A stretch of 43,114 bases of DNA from Lingula anatina (GCF_001039355.2 NW_019775455.1:328039-371152); one strand, 5' to 3'. Counted from the first letter of the stretch, positions 19,519 to 30,985 are shown. The notes: generated by a model from the sequence alone, not told the origin. Translations and numbers: made by a program.

Positions 19519-22023
19519 TTATTGCTCCACGCAAAGACCGCAATCCCTAATCCTGGCGTTTTCCTCGGGACAGCACTCGCAGGAGTAAACCTTCAATTCC
19601 GGCACGAGTTGGGCAAGGCGTATGGTTTCTTCGAAGTTCTCTACCCTGTTAAACAAAAAAATAAAATCTTTTGAATTTGACTTTTTACATCAAAAGGTCG
19701 TACATTTACGTTGTCATTAAAATGTGCATTTTTATTTCATGTACTACGAAAACATTTTCTTCTAGTTATATTCACTTTGAAAATAGGTCATGCCGAATAT
19801 AATGCTATCTGTTGGTTACCTGATCGGATGAAGATAGTCACCAGAGGATGGCAGAGTATATCCCAAATATAATTCTGGAACATAATGCAGATTTCGTTTA
19901 ACTAATGGGTTTGCACGAGCGAGCGTGCGCGTTTGTGTATGTGTTTGAGAGAGAGAAAGAGAGAGAGATTGAACTCCAGTGGTAGAATCAGATAAATCTA
20001 CTTGGTAATGATAATTCTGGCACATTAAGTTATCAATTCTGATGATATTCGTTATCAAGTTCCATAGCGCTGAACTCGCTGAAATTAAGAGATAGAAGAA
20101 TTTTTAATTCAACATAATCATAGTTATAATCTTGTTCCATAGCGAGGAGTTTATCTACATTTTTTTTCTTTTTAGGCACCCAGCCAGTTAGACAGAGGCA
20201 CTTTTTACGCTGTGTGTCACTCTACATGTCTCCAAATGCTCGGGGATATCGATTATTTAACCGACTTAAGGGGGTTGACCTCCCCAGACGGAAGTACGTT
20301 GAGAAAGTTGATAATTGTGGAATTTTTGTCTCTTTAACACACGGTGCGCTTGAAAATTTGCGAATAGAGTAACTAAAACCCTTAATATTTGGCTTCCTTC
20401 GTCCCAAGTGTGCCCATGAAATATAACATGGGTGCTGAGCCCATCCATGCACGGTCAGTTTACCGCGCGAACAAGTACGGCGCATTGAAGCTATATTCTT
20501 TCCTTTCCTTATGTAGTCACAACTTATGGCTTTGTTTATTTTACCAGGAATAAATGACATTGATTCAATTGCCCCTTAAAAGAATACTTTTATTTTGTAA
20601 GCTGAAGTCAAAAATTGATTGTCGATCATACCAAGAATTCCTGATTACATAAATGTGTAGTTACCCTACTTGGGCCAAATACATGTATTTAAGGCACTGT
20701 CCTGTTTTTTTTCTTTTGAAATTGTGCATTCTTACAATAATTACTTCATATGCAGGACTTTTTAAAATAATGCTTGTTACATCTATTTTAAATCGAGTTA
20801 CAGCATCTTTAGCTTTTTCATTTTCTCGGGTCTCCCCTAACTTTCAGCTGCAGAAAGTCGCGTGAACATGATATTGTTAAATATTTGGACTTTGTCGTCA
20901 GAATTTCATCTGTGTTGTGTTAACTATTTCATTTCCTAAAACAAAATGCTGCATTCCTTTACAAAGAAAATGGTTTATAGATAGATGAATGTGTATTGCT
21001 AACGTTTTTAAAGTTTTTTAAAACATTTCTTAATGCCTGTGGAGAAAATATCTGTCCGACCTTGACAGAGAGAGAGAGAGAGAGAGATTTTATATCACAT
21101 AGTGGATAATGGTAGAGTCAGATACTACTAATGACAAGTCTGCCACATTACCGCAACCAAATTCGCCTACGCCTACATGTACATGTAAGTTCTCAATTCT
21201 CTGGAAAGGGTTCCTCGCCGTCTCTGAAATTAAAAGTTATAAGAATTCTTAAATTATCATAATAGTAATAATAATAATTTTGTTCTACATGCCAGTTGTC
21301 TGTCTACCAGTTAGATGGGTAAGGGTAGCGCAGTTTCGCATCGTGCGTTGAAGTACCTGTATCGAAATACTTAAAGGGAGATTGAAGACTTTATAGCCAC
21401 AAAAGAAAGGGGTTAAACTCCCAAGAAAGAGGTATTTTGAGTACATGCTTCTTTTACACACGGTTCATGTACACGTGAAATAATTTGTTTACAGAATAAC
21501 TAAAATTTGGCTTACTTGTCCCAAGTGTGCCCATGAATATAACTTAGGTGCTGAGCTTACTTTTGCACCTTTAATCCACGAACAGTTTATCGGATTAATT
21601 TTGATTGCTCCTAACAGTTGGAATCGAACCCGCGAAAGTGAGTAACCCCCCTCAAGTAATGTTCTTACATGTTTGGATCAGACTGTTTTGTTACTGATAC
21701 GTGTACATGTACACATGCTGTAAAAAAAAAACACTAACTGTCTAACTATCAGACTCACACGCTACATAAAGAACATAATACTAAGACCTCCTCTCTTCTT
21801 TTTCAAAACCAATTTTCAATTACATTGAATTTGATGACATTTGATTTTATTCTATCCTGTACATCATGCGACACCGGCAGTTACATTAATCTGTTTTAAC
21901 GGACAAATATGCATTAAATACCGGGTACCTACCGCCAGCTTGTCCAATTTGGCGTGAATGGGCTGGTGAATATGCTGCAAAAACCAAGCCGATTAAAATA
22001 ACACCGAAGAATCGAACCGCCAT
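19519..22023 (-). CDS. Rearranged type II array gene, possible F/H fusion
   Basis: Two damaged copies lie in series. The upstream half (H) has exon 1 at 22023-21933 (MAVRFFGVILIGLVFAAYSP; GTAGGT donor) and exon 2a at 21223-21152 (ends GEFGC; GTAATG donor), then a deletion removes its last two exons. The downstream half (F) lacks exon 1 and has a middle exon (from 20078) with a 16-base deletion that removes the Cys and the donor, followed by intact exon 2b (19874-19820) and exon 3 (19645-19519). Splicing H exons 1 and 2a to F exons 2b and 3 keeps every phase and would give an open 114-residue protein with six Cys in the mature part. This needs skipping of the damaged F exon 2a. The alternative is two separate pseudogenes. 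Confidence 0.45.
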
Positions 22024-22181
22024 CGTGAACCAACTGTTTGCGCGAGAAAGCCGCTTCACTTGCCTTGTATTAAATGTATTCAGTGGGGTAATAACTATTA
22101 AATTCGTAGTGGCTGAATTATTGGTGATGCTCACACTCGGGCTGACGTCACTTGCCTCAGGGTAACGCCATTGAAAAAAAC
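22024..22181. promoter_or_regulatory. Type II bidirectional promoter, third copy
   Basis: CRE TGACGTCA at 22143-22150 upstream of exon 1 at 22023. The interval is slightly shorter than in copies B and E. Confidence 0.55.
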
Positions 22182-22358
22182 ATGGCGGATTTTATTGGCT
22201 CCTACATGTACGTTGAAGTTGACAGACTTTGTAATATTATATCAATATTCACAGGGCATGATCACATCTGTCAGGATGGGTGTGCTATTACCAGGACGAT
22301 TTCTTTACAGGTTTTTGTTATTAGACGGGGTTGCAACAAGGTTGAGTTGGTCCCCTAA
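22182..22358 (+). CDS. Conserved 58-residue divergent ORF, third copy
   Basis: It starts MADFIGSYMYVEVDRL and contains the same FTGHDHICQDGCAITRTISL segment as the ORF at 4937, with two extra residues near the start and about ten substitutions. An open frame in two of three copies supports, but does not prove, coding. It may be a first exon or a duplicated relic. Confidence 0.4.
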   Translation: MADFIGSYMYVEVDRLCNIISIFTGHDHICQDGCAITRTISLQVFVIRRGCNKVELVP

Positions 22359-23775
22359 TTAGCTCATTCTCTTAAAAAAAAGACGCTAGCAAGCGTTTAA
22401 ACTCTGTTCAAGGGATTGCATTTATATAATACAAGCCGAATGAAGCCTATAATATAGCCTTGATAACATTGCCGCCCGCCCCGCCCACGTCCTCTGGCAG
22501 TACCAGCACCAGGTGACTTAATCACAGTTTGTAGTAATCTTATTATAATAATTATATTGTAATCTAATTACATACTACATGTATCTTTGAGTGATGTGCA
22601 TCTTCCTAGTTTTCATTACGTTCCACGTGCTAAAAAAATGCAATTTTCATTTCACCACCACGCAATCTTAGAGTTGGCGTGCTTGCGTATACCATGGGCA
22701 GTTAAAACCGGTTTTATCTCTCAACCAGGTGCGCAGTGGCTAATTACAAAAACCTGTAAAAGAAATCTTCCAGGTTAATGGCTTACCCTCCCTCACAGAC
22801 GTGATGAATCTATGTGAAGTTTGGTATAATCGTATGTAGTTTGACCACTTTAACGTACGGTAGAAGTCAATTCAATCTGCCATTTGTTTATAGTAGCCTC
22901 GTACTGACTCCTCGAAGCCCATTGCCCGGATGACCGACTGTAGTAATTCATGTTCAATGTTAAATTCACGTTCTTCATCTGATGAAATTCCCATAACCAA
23001 ACTCGTCTGCCTTATCAATAATGTCTGTGGTCCTCTCGCTAGCTATCCATTTCACAATACCTTGTTTCCCCATTTTAAGCCTTCGTGGTACATTTCAACG
23101 CAATTCGTTTTTTTTTTCAAAACTAGCAAAGTTAGTGTGTTTACTACATTCCCTTTATTTCGTGTATTTCGATCACACAATTCCCCTTAAAATTATTTGA
23201 AAATAGCCCTTTATATACAGTTTGTCTGTAATAAACTGCTTGAAGAAGAGGGAAATCCAGCTTCTGAAAGCTAGTAAACAAATAGTATGGATGTTGTAAA
23301 ATATTTCCAGTGCTGTATACTGCGTCTTTAAGGCAAGATTTAAATCGCTTCCTGCACATTATATCTTCCGTGCTCGCTGTTGGCTCGGGTCATATTCTAA
23401 ATTTGATTTACTGGAAACATGTGGCGGAAACAGCTACGTTAATCCCAAGGCCAAGAACGCTGAAGGTTTTAGGTTCGGAATACACCGGTGAAAGTGTGGA
23501 AAAGCTTTGTGTATATTAAAAAAATGGTTGCTCTCGGAAATTCGACGCGAACAAAAAGAACAAATTGACAACTTTTTCTGGCGTCACTGACGATTCTGTA
23601 ATTCTAAGGAACTACATTGTGTCACACTTTTAGCTCTAAAAAGTCTTGAGGCCTGCTAATTTTCTTTAACTTAACAATAGGTAAGCGAAACTGTACATGT
23701 ATTTTTTTCTTGCTTTTGCTCTCGTTATTTTTTTACCATGCGTACAAATCCCGTTATTCAAAAAGTAAGACACAT

Positions 23776-24290
23776 ACATATGTAGATACTAATTTAGAGT
23801 GCAGACCTACTATTGATTATTGATTGATTATTGATCAGGATCACCACCAAAAACTAATCATCTCTTCCTTGGCCCACTTCTGACAGTTCCTGAAAATTTC
23901 ATCAAAATCGGTCCATAACTGTTGATGACAGACAAACAAACAGACAAACAGGGGTGAAAACATGACCTCCTTGGCGGAGGTAATAACCTTGAAACAGAAG
24001 TACATGCAACGATGCACTGGTTAGGTCTATTTCTTCATCCAAGGAGTTTGTTTTTTGGTCTCGCTTGTTAGTTGGTTTGTTAGCTTATCTGTCTGTTAAC
24101 AACATAATGCAGTAATAAAGTTATACGGGGATTTTGATGAAATCTTTGGGATAGGTCAGAAATGGTCTCGTTAAAAAGTGATCAGATTTTGGTGAAGATC
24201 CACTGATAAATTATTGATAAATTATTGATTAATAATCAGTTGGTGATTTGTCTTGGCTGAGGTCTGTACTCTGTACTCTGTGAGTACTTT
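23776..24290. repeat. Inverted pair of the CCTCC repeat family
   Basis: A minus-oriented copy (about 23776-23993, ending CCTCCTTGGCGGAGGTAA) and a plus-oriented copy (about 24040-24290) lie head to head about 45 bases apart. Both contain the poly-purine/pyrimidine stretch around CAGACAAACAAACAGAC or its counterpart. Confidence 0.6.
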
Positions 24291-24544
24291 TGTAGTTTCA
24301 ATCTGAAATATGAATAGGACGGCAGACGAAAATAACTTATCCATATACATACACACTGTATATATATTGTACCGGTACATGTACAGGGTGGGCACTTCAG
24401 TGAAATCCCCATGAGTGCCATCGGCATCAAAAGTTTTACGTCCTAATGTTGATTATATAAATTCATTGCCGACAGAAGTGAATAAGATAAGTAAAGATCT
24501 CAAACGAATAAATATTATTGTTTTTAAGAACTTCATTAACATCG

Positions 24545-24584
<40 letters not shown>
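24545..24584. repeat. (GT)n microsatellite
   Basis: About 20 GT units. Confidence 0.95.
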
Positions 24585-24585
<1 letters not shown>

Positions 24586-25224
24586 ACTGAAATTTATTTT
24601 AAGCAAAATCCATACGGTATGTCGTCCCTGTCATTCAATCCCCTGAACATGTTTCGTTACACTTTTCTTACGAAAACTCTCACAGGAGATCTGTCCCACT
24701 TTGTTTTCATCAGGCATCTACAAAATTCCAGGCACATGTAAGCGTTGCGCTGCTTCAGTACATAGGATGCCCTGAGACAATGCGCCCATGTTTTTTCAAA
24801 ATTTTCATTTTCTTCACAATATCTTTGTCTTGTTTCAAATTCATTCACGCTAGCCGATTGCATTTGTGTAACGCCATCCTTTTGGTCTCCCGGGCTTCAT
24901 TCTGTGGGGCTTCCCCCAGACTTGAAATCTTTTATGCCAGTCCTGTCGATTTGGTTATAATTTTCTCGAAGGCTTCAAAGTTTTCTTAAGACTTCCTACA
25001 TGTATATTTCATCAAATTTTCACATTGCGTTCAATTCAGCATATATCGTTCCGATGTACTGAGAGTATTATCTTCTAATGAGGACCATTCTGTATGCTCG
25101 GACCGCCCTCTTATACTGGTAGACATATAGGCCTAACACAGGGCGGGCAGATGCTCTCAGTCCACACACGTACATAACGTGTGTTGTACATGCACCTACG
25201 CATATGTGGGCATGTGTGCTCCTG

Positions 25225-25932
25225 TCAGTTGTGTTTTTCACACAAAATGCAATCTCGTAGCCTGAGACAGGTATTCAGACAACACTCGCAGGAAATTACG
25301 GCCATTCCGTGGATGAGGGACGAAAGATTAATTATTTTTTGAAAGTCAGATTCTCTGAAAATGACGACAATCAAGCATAAGTTTACATATCCTAATGAAA
25401 GAGGCACTTGTTTATACTATTCTGATTATTATTCTTAAATAGTTAAACTAAAATATACAAGCGTCATTTACATTTCAGAAAGAGATTGAATAGATCATAA
25501 AATCTGAGTTATTTTTTCCCTATTGAGTTTGCGCATGCCTGTGCACATGAGCAAACGTACAAGGGGAAGAAAGAAAGACTTTTCCAGAAAGTTATCATCA
25601 TAGACCCCTTGTGAACTTTTTATGCCTACACTTACTTGATTGGGTAAATCCTTTCACCGGTGTAGGGCAAAGTATATCCCAGCTGCACATGAGGGGCATT
25701 TCCGTCAGGACAAGCCGTTGCCAAAAATGAAATACGCAGAACCTTTCCTGCTAAAGTTGAACACTCTGAAAGGAAGTGAATATAAAACTCCACGTTCATC
25801 TTTGTTCTTTTAATGATTATAACTGTCTCACGTGGACATTGCTTATCGATGTGAAGATCCGTCTGTGAATACCTGGCGTTAATTAATCTTTAAATCAGTG
25901 CTGGTATTTTTTCCACGACTAGGAAATACGGT

Positions 25933-25976
<44 letters not shown>

Positions 25977-26796
25977 GATGTCTTTTTAAATTATTTTGCT
26001 TGAAATGGCGGGTTGAAAATAAATTACACTTAAAAAGCCGCAAATTTCCTCGCAAATTAATATTGTGTCATGTGTGAGGCATTGTCCCCGAGCGATATCG
26101 ATACAAGCTTTAGCAAGAGGCGTTCAAGGCATATATCGCTAGAGGCTGACATTGTATCATTTGCAACACATACAGAGAGAAAATACTCGCATTTCGCCAC
26201 ACTCCTAAAACACCGAATAAAGCGTATATCGCCATGGTCACATTATATCTCTATAGATATGCACTGGTATATGTTTTAAATGCGATACTAATGAATGAGT
26301 TTAAGCCTGGCAGCATTTAAATTTAAGGGCTAAATGCAGATATATGAGTATAAAAATAGTGTTATGCTATACTTTTGACTCGGTGTTCATGCTACGTGCC
26401 CGTACGCAATGGAGATTAACTAATGTGTTTTTTCTAAACTCTAAGAGCGGACCATCGAAAAATTTTTCAATACGCCGATGCGGTTTCTTTTTCTCCGTGG
26501 AACACAGTGGTTTTGGGCACCGGTGTATGAACTTTTGCCGTAACCTTAGAATGTAGACGGTACCGGGAGTTGTACGATTTTACAGCCCACGTTGCTTTCG
26601 ACACCGTAAATAAAAACTACCACTGTACTACTACTGCTACTAATTGAAAATATATCCTATAACGTAATGTTGTTCAGCTACCTATAAAATACTTATAATT
26701 ACCCGAAGCCACCAACAAAGGACCATGGATTAGCATTATTCCGCAAAGCAACACGCTCAAAATCACGCCGGAGCTACGCACTGTCCAGGTTGCCAT
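25225..26796 (-). CDS. Diverged array relative, copy G, with insulin-A-chain-like end
   Basis: Predicted 117-residue precursor from three exons: 26796-26703 (MATWTVRSSGVILSVLLCGI, hydrophobic, then ending LLVAS; GTAATT donor, phase 1), 25765-25636 (GTAAGT donor, phase 2) and 25354-25225. Acceptors are CTTCCTTTCAG and GTCATTTTCAG. The middle exon starts with a Cys (ECSTLAGKVL) and contains TACPDGNAPHVQLGYTLPYT, which aligns with copy C. The last exon has ISCECCLNTCLRLRDCILC then EKHN and the stop. Eight Cys in the mature part could form four disulfides. C-x-CC-x3-C-x8-C is the spacing of a molluscan insulin A chain, but no B-chain pattern or dibasic cleavage site is present. The middle exon is unsplit, so this probably shows the ancestral exon layout. 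Function unknown. Confidence 0.75.
25934..25974. repeat. T41 homopolymer
   Basis: Pure T run just upstream of exon 2 of copy G, within its first intron; on the sense strand of the gene it is poly(A). Confidence 0.95.
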
Positions 26797-26799
26797 CTT

Positions 26800-28240
26800 G
26801 ATTAGACTGTCTCGGAAACGTAGGTTCAAGAGTTTGGTGTTGTTTACAACCTCTTATGAGGTCTATTAACACCTGGACTGCAGTATATCTGGTAACGGGC
26901 TAAACATAGGCAGCTTCTTTGAATTATAAGATGATTAAAGGTACATACGAACCGAGCATAGGTGGAGGGTGGATTCCCAGTAACACATATAAGAATATAA
27001 GTAACACATATAAGAAACACATGTAAACCACTTCTACTAGATTCTTATATGACTCAAATAAATTCGACATGCCAAGGGATAAACTGAACAGATCACTCGA
27101 TCAGCCATAAAAGACCTTTAGACTGCTCCTTTCTTTAAATTTTTGGTTGTAAATTTAACCTACTTTCGTGACCTACTTTCCTGCCCCATTGACATACAGC
27201 TTAGAATGCCAGCAGAAAAATCCGTTCAAACATCATTTTCGGGTAAAATTAAACAATGCCTTTTGGTAATTCTCTTAGTTATACTACTTGAAACTATATG
27301 CTGGCATTTGCTTGGTTTTTGTGACAAAAAATTGACTTTGTATGCATCTTTAAACCAACATGTAGTTTTGGCACTCTCTACCAGTACCAGAAACAGCGGG
27401 TAGAAAGGGCACTAAAACGCTAATCCTCTTCCATCCTGCCCATGCAGGTTGCATCCTGGCAAATACGAAGATTCGTTGGGGTATTATTGCAGTTGCAATA
27501 TTCAAAGGGTGACAGCAGAGCCGATTTTTTGAAATTGTTCATTTTTTACTTTGAGAAAGACTTTGACAAATGAGGTTGGACAATATTATGAACGGAACAA
27601 AATGTTGAAATGTTTATAAACCCCAAGTAGGTATATTTACTGGGCCAAGAGGTCAGTGCAACATACCGGTAGGCAGTCCTCTGGAATGTGTATTGAAAGG
27701 AAGGTTATATGTTGAATCAAACAGTAGTCTACCAGCAGTAACCAACTCCAATTCGATTTATTCAGCTTTCACAAGTTTAACACAGTTTAGGTTTGGGCAA
27801 ACATCCCTCGAATCCCGTTTACATGAGTACATGAACTATGTAGTCTCCAATTTTCAGTTTAAAAACGTTACAGTAGGCCTACTTATATTTCATTGTTCTA
27901 ACCTTAAATACTAATCCAAACAAGGGGTGATATGGTGCGTTTCACGCCAGGTACCCCTTTACATGCTTAAATGTTAAACAACAGTTTTTCATTTTTTTTT
28001 CAATTTTATCAAAAATCAATACTTTGAGAGATAAGTGTGCACGCTAGCTGTAACAAGTCATTCGTTATTACATTGTACTGCTAGATAAGAGATTATTTTT
28101 CGATGTGTGAATGAGAAGAATATGCACATGGGATACCATTGGATGGCATTATGGGCACATCTGTTCCAAAAAAGTAAAAAAAATGTAGATGGCGTCAGAT
28201 GCCAAGTAATCTTTAGGCAGCCAACAAGCTGGATTGTCTA
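26800..28240. other. Spacer without recognised genes
   Basis: Upstream flank of copy G. Short frames such as 27143-27403 (+) have no recognisable motif. I see no promoter element I can name. Confidence 0.4.
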
Positions 28241-28242
28241 CC

Positions 28243-28335
28243 CAGGAAACACAAAACGTTATTATAGCGTTGCCATAACGGTTTTTGGGTTATATAAACG
28301 TTACGGTAACGTTATAATAACGTTCTGTGTTTGCT
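28243..28335. mobile_element. Short palindromic MITE
   Basis: Inverted ends of about 30 bases, with cores GGAAACACAAAACGTTATTA (from about 28245) and AACGTTATAATAACGTTCTG (to about 28327), flank a short AT-rich centre. The ends pair with few mismatches. No coding capacity. Confidence 0.75.
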
Positions 28336-28559
28336 GAGTATGAGGTACATCGCCAAGCAGCATAGAATAGCAGCAAGTCCAGTAATCATGATGATGGCAA
28401 CAAAAACTTTAAACGAACCATGCTTATGGATAGGTGTCGTTCTTTCTGATCGATCCAGACTGACAAATGCAAGGGGAACAACCCTCTGGTCAGACTTTCC
28501 CCGGGGCAAAATAGCTTTGAAATGTCTTCCCTGGATTTCGAAAGGTTCCAATCGAAACC
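28312..28559 (-). pseudogene. Transmembrane-protein exon cut by a MITE
   Basis: After a possible acceptor (GCCATTAATCAG, ending 28560) a frame runs FRLEPFEIQGRHFKAILPRG, then a basic stretch, then the hydrophobic segment VFVAIIMITGLAAILCCLAM. It then runs into the MITE at 28335 and stops inside it at 28314-28312. One membrane span and a short tail suggest the end of a single-pass membrane protein. A neighbouring minus frame (28567-28772, containing MRLQCDLHGQCFINGC) may be another piece of it, but is out of frame. Family not recognised; it could be chance coding. Confidence 0.3.
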
Positions 28560-29377
28560 CTGATTAATGGCATAGAACCACACGTTAATGCAAATCTTGT
28601 ACAGTACTTCATGTTGGTGCGCGACAACGCAGCCATTTATAAAGCACTGACCATGCAAATCGCACTGCAACCGCATAGTATCCCCCGTATAGATTGCCTT
28701 GCATATTGGCCAGATCTCAAGTGATAAAATATGCTTTAGGTGATTGGTAGAGCAGTGACCAAAAGGCAACATCCCTGCATATGTAGAACATCAGACCACT
28801 CCAGCAATCACTGACTGATCATGATTAATGAAACAGCTGGCTCCCAACGTCAGTGTCACAGATTCTGGAGACATGTTGCAGGAAGTTGTGACCTTATGCC
28901 AGAAGGGGCACATACGGTATTGATCACATCATGATCGGTTTATTATCTATTGCCTAAACCCTTTTTTTTCATTTGGAATCATACAGAAAATGATTCAAAC
29001 TCGAACTAAGTTTGGTCAGTCTAGATAGCTAGATTGTCCGTGTCGTGTCAGGAGACCCTAGATCTCTAATCCCGAGAAATTAATGTGGAGAGCAGGCAGT
29101 CAGTAGTTGTTCTCGGGAGGCACACCTTGGGACACGGTTTGTTAGTACAGGGCTATTTGTTTTAATGAGTTTATAGACTTAAATCGGATAAGTCCACAAA
29201 ATCGTGTTGGTCTCTTCAATAGTTTGCCTAACGGATATCTAGTTTATGCCTAACATAAAAATGGCGTAGAAAGAACAAACAGTTGTCTTAATGCCACTTT
29301 TAAAAGAGCGTCTTGATATTCAGGTTCCAAACATTGGATCAACTTCGATAGAAAAACTAATATACTTAACTTCAACC

Positions 29378-29675
29378 TTATATTTGTTTATGACGCACCC
29401 TTGCGGTTAGATGACATGCGGGTCTCTCCCTTTTTGGTATTTTTATTGCTTCGTAACTTAATGGGGTGGCCCCATTTTCACCTGTCATTTTAAGATGAGC
29501 ACGGCGTGAAATTGCATTATTTGCTACTCTGTCTCTATTCACAGCAGTGGACTGATCAAGTGGCTTGCGGTAACGAGAAGCAGATTTGGACCCCAAGGTA
29601 CCCCACGTTGAACTGGACACGACCAAACGCAAAGAGGTGATAGGTACTGTGAGCAGAGCATATTCCTCAGCCTCG
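29378..29675 (-). CDS. Possible terminal exon of an unknown gene
   Basis: A good acceptor (TTTTACTTCCAG, ending 29676) opens a frame of about 98 codons to TAA at 29380-29378. It begins EAEEYALLTVPITSLRLVVS and ends ERPACHLTARVRHKQI. Codon use looks coding-like and there is no internal ATG near the start, so it would be a 3' exon. Upstream exons would have to lie across or beyond the peroxidase gene on the opposite strand. I recognise no domain; chance is a real alternative. Confidence 0.3.
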
Positions 29676-29818
29676 CTGGAAGTAAAAGTTTTTTTAACGA
29701 ATTATCTGACATTAAAAAGCAACAATACAAAGCAAGGGAGACAAGCGCAAGACTTGCGGAATTGATCTTTTAAAGACTTAAACAGTAAGAAAACGAACGC
29801 CACCTTTGTAAGTCAGAC

Positions 29819-30985
29819 ATGAACGACATAAAAATGTTGTGCTTCCTACTCATGTCTTTTTTTATCGTAACATTGAATGCAATGACCATGCATGAGCATC
29901 AGCAACCTGTGAGAAACTTGACCGTGGCGCAAGCAGCACGCATTAAACACATCCTGACCCATTACATTACAAACAACACCAGCGTGAACGAAAATAACCG
30001 GACCATCAATAGTTTAGTGGCGCCCGCATTACGTCTGGCGTTCCACGACTGTGTCGGCGTAAAATGTGACGGCTGTATCAATCTGAATAACGCAGGTAAC
30101 GCCGGTTTGGAGACGGTTATTAACCGCCTTGATGAACTCTATGCCCAACACAACCTTTCGACAGTTATCTCTCGCGCAGATTTTTGGGTTTTGGCTAGTA
30201 TCGCGGGGGTCGAAGTGGCAGCCAGAAAAAGCAAACTCTGCAGCCCCGCCCCGTGCACTCAACCGAACATTCAGTTTCGCTGGGGACGTAAAGATTGTGC
30301 GACTGCGCCGGCTACGAATGACACCCACCAGTTTCCAGACGCACACGGAGATCTAAATCACGTTTTGACGTTTTTCGGAGATAGCTTTAACATGACGACG
30401 CGTGACGTCGTGGCTTGTTTGGGAGCACATACATTGGGGAAAGCTAAGAGAAGCAACTCGGGTTTCGAGGGATTGTGGGTTCCGCAGGAAGACGAATTTG
30501 ACAATCATTACTACACGGCAATGGTAAATCTTGCTTTTTCCCAGCGTAACGTCGACCTTCCCGGAACCAACAGCACTGGACATTGGCAATGGAATAACCC
30601 AAACAGGGATTTCATGATGTTTAACGCCGACATGTGTTTGCTCCGTAACATTACCCCAGAAGCCAACGGGCAGGTTCTCAGTTGCGCAGCCAACGCTAAT
30701 GCATGTGGTCGGGCCTCCACGGCAGACATTGTTGAAGAGTACGCTATGTCGAACGAGCGCTGGGTTAGAGATTTTGAAAAATGTTTTCAGAAAATGATAT
30801 CCCACGGATACGAAAATGGAACAGCAGACGAACTCAAGGAGCTCGTGGCTGACGACAGCGAGAACACAACGCCATCTACTACTACTAAAAGCTCAACAAG
30901 TAGTGGCAGTCTCATCTCTGAAATGTGTTATAAATGTTTGTGTTTCTTGTTCTTCATTGCATACTGCTTGGTTCCCCATCACTGA
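29819..30985 (+). CDS. Secreted plant-type heme peroxidase (metazoan)
   Basis: A single-exon 388-residue protein of the plant/fungal/bacterial heme peroxidase superfamily (H2O2-dependent oxidation of a donor). Visible catalytic features: distal Arg72, Phe75 and His76 in RLAFHDC; the SRADFWVLASIAGVEVA helix (about 119-134); proximal His204 in CLGAHTLGKAK; Trp220 in GFEGLW, the place of the radical Trp of ascorbate and cytochrome c peroxidases; and Asp271 in FNADMCLL. The distal aromatic is Phe, as in secreted classes II and III, so the site is a hybrid. An N-terminal signal peptide (about 1-21), ten N-glycosylation sequons, many Cys and a Ser/Thr-rich stretch before a hydrophobic C-terminus (about 368-385) suggest an extracellular, membrane- or GPI-anchored enzyme. 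Such proteins, often labelled putative ascorbate peroxidase, occur in molluscs and cnidarians. The physiological substrate is unknown. The chosen start is the first Met and precedes the signal peptide. Confidence 0.9.
   Translation: MNDIKMLCFLLMSFFIVTLNAMTMHEHQQPVRNLTVAQAARIKHILTHYITNNTSVNENNRTINSLVAPALRLAFHDCVGVKCDGCINLNNAGNAGLETVINRLDELYAQHNLSTVISRADFWVLASIAGVEVAARKSKLCSPAPCTQPNIQFRWGRKDCATAPATNDTHQFPDAHGDLNHVLTFFGDSFNMTTRDVVACLGAHTLGKAKRSNSGFEGLWVPQEDEFDNHYYTAMVNLAFSQRNVDLPGTNSTGHWQWNNPNRDFMMFNADMCLLRNITPEANGQVLSCAANANACGRASTADIVEEYAMSNERWVRDFEKCFQKMISHGYENGTADELKELVADDSENTTPSTTTKSSTSSGSLISEMCYKCLCFLFFIAYCLVPHH

Larger units (their letters stand above)
22440..25200. other. Spacer between the array and copy G
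   Basis: No gene recognised. About 22950-23010 resembles sequence near 5260-5310 and 11950-12000, so it is array-derived flank. A minus-strand frame at 24657-24863 and the sequence up to 25000 look like degraded coding sequence, but I cannot assign them. Confidence 0.4.

Noticed and set aside
30029-30805. Minus-strand ORFs of 105 and 150 residues within the peroxidase gene
   Set aside because: They are antisense to a conserved enzyme and show no motif of their own.
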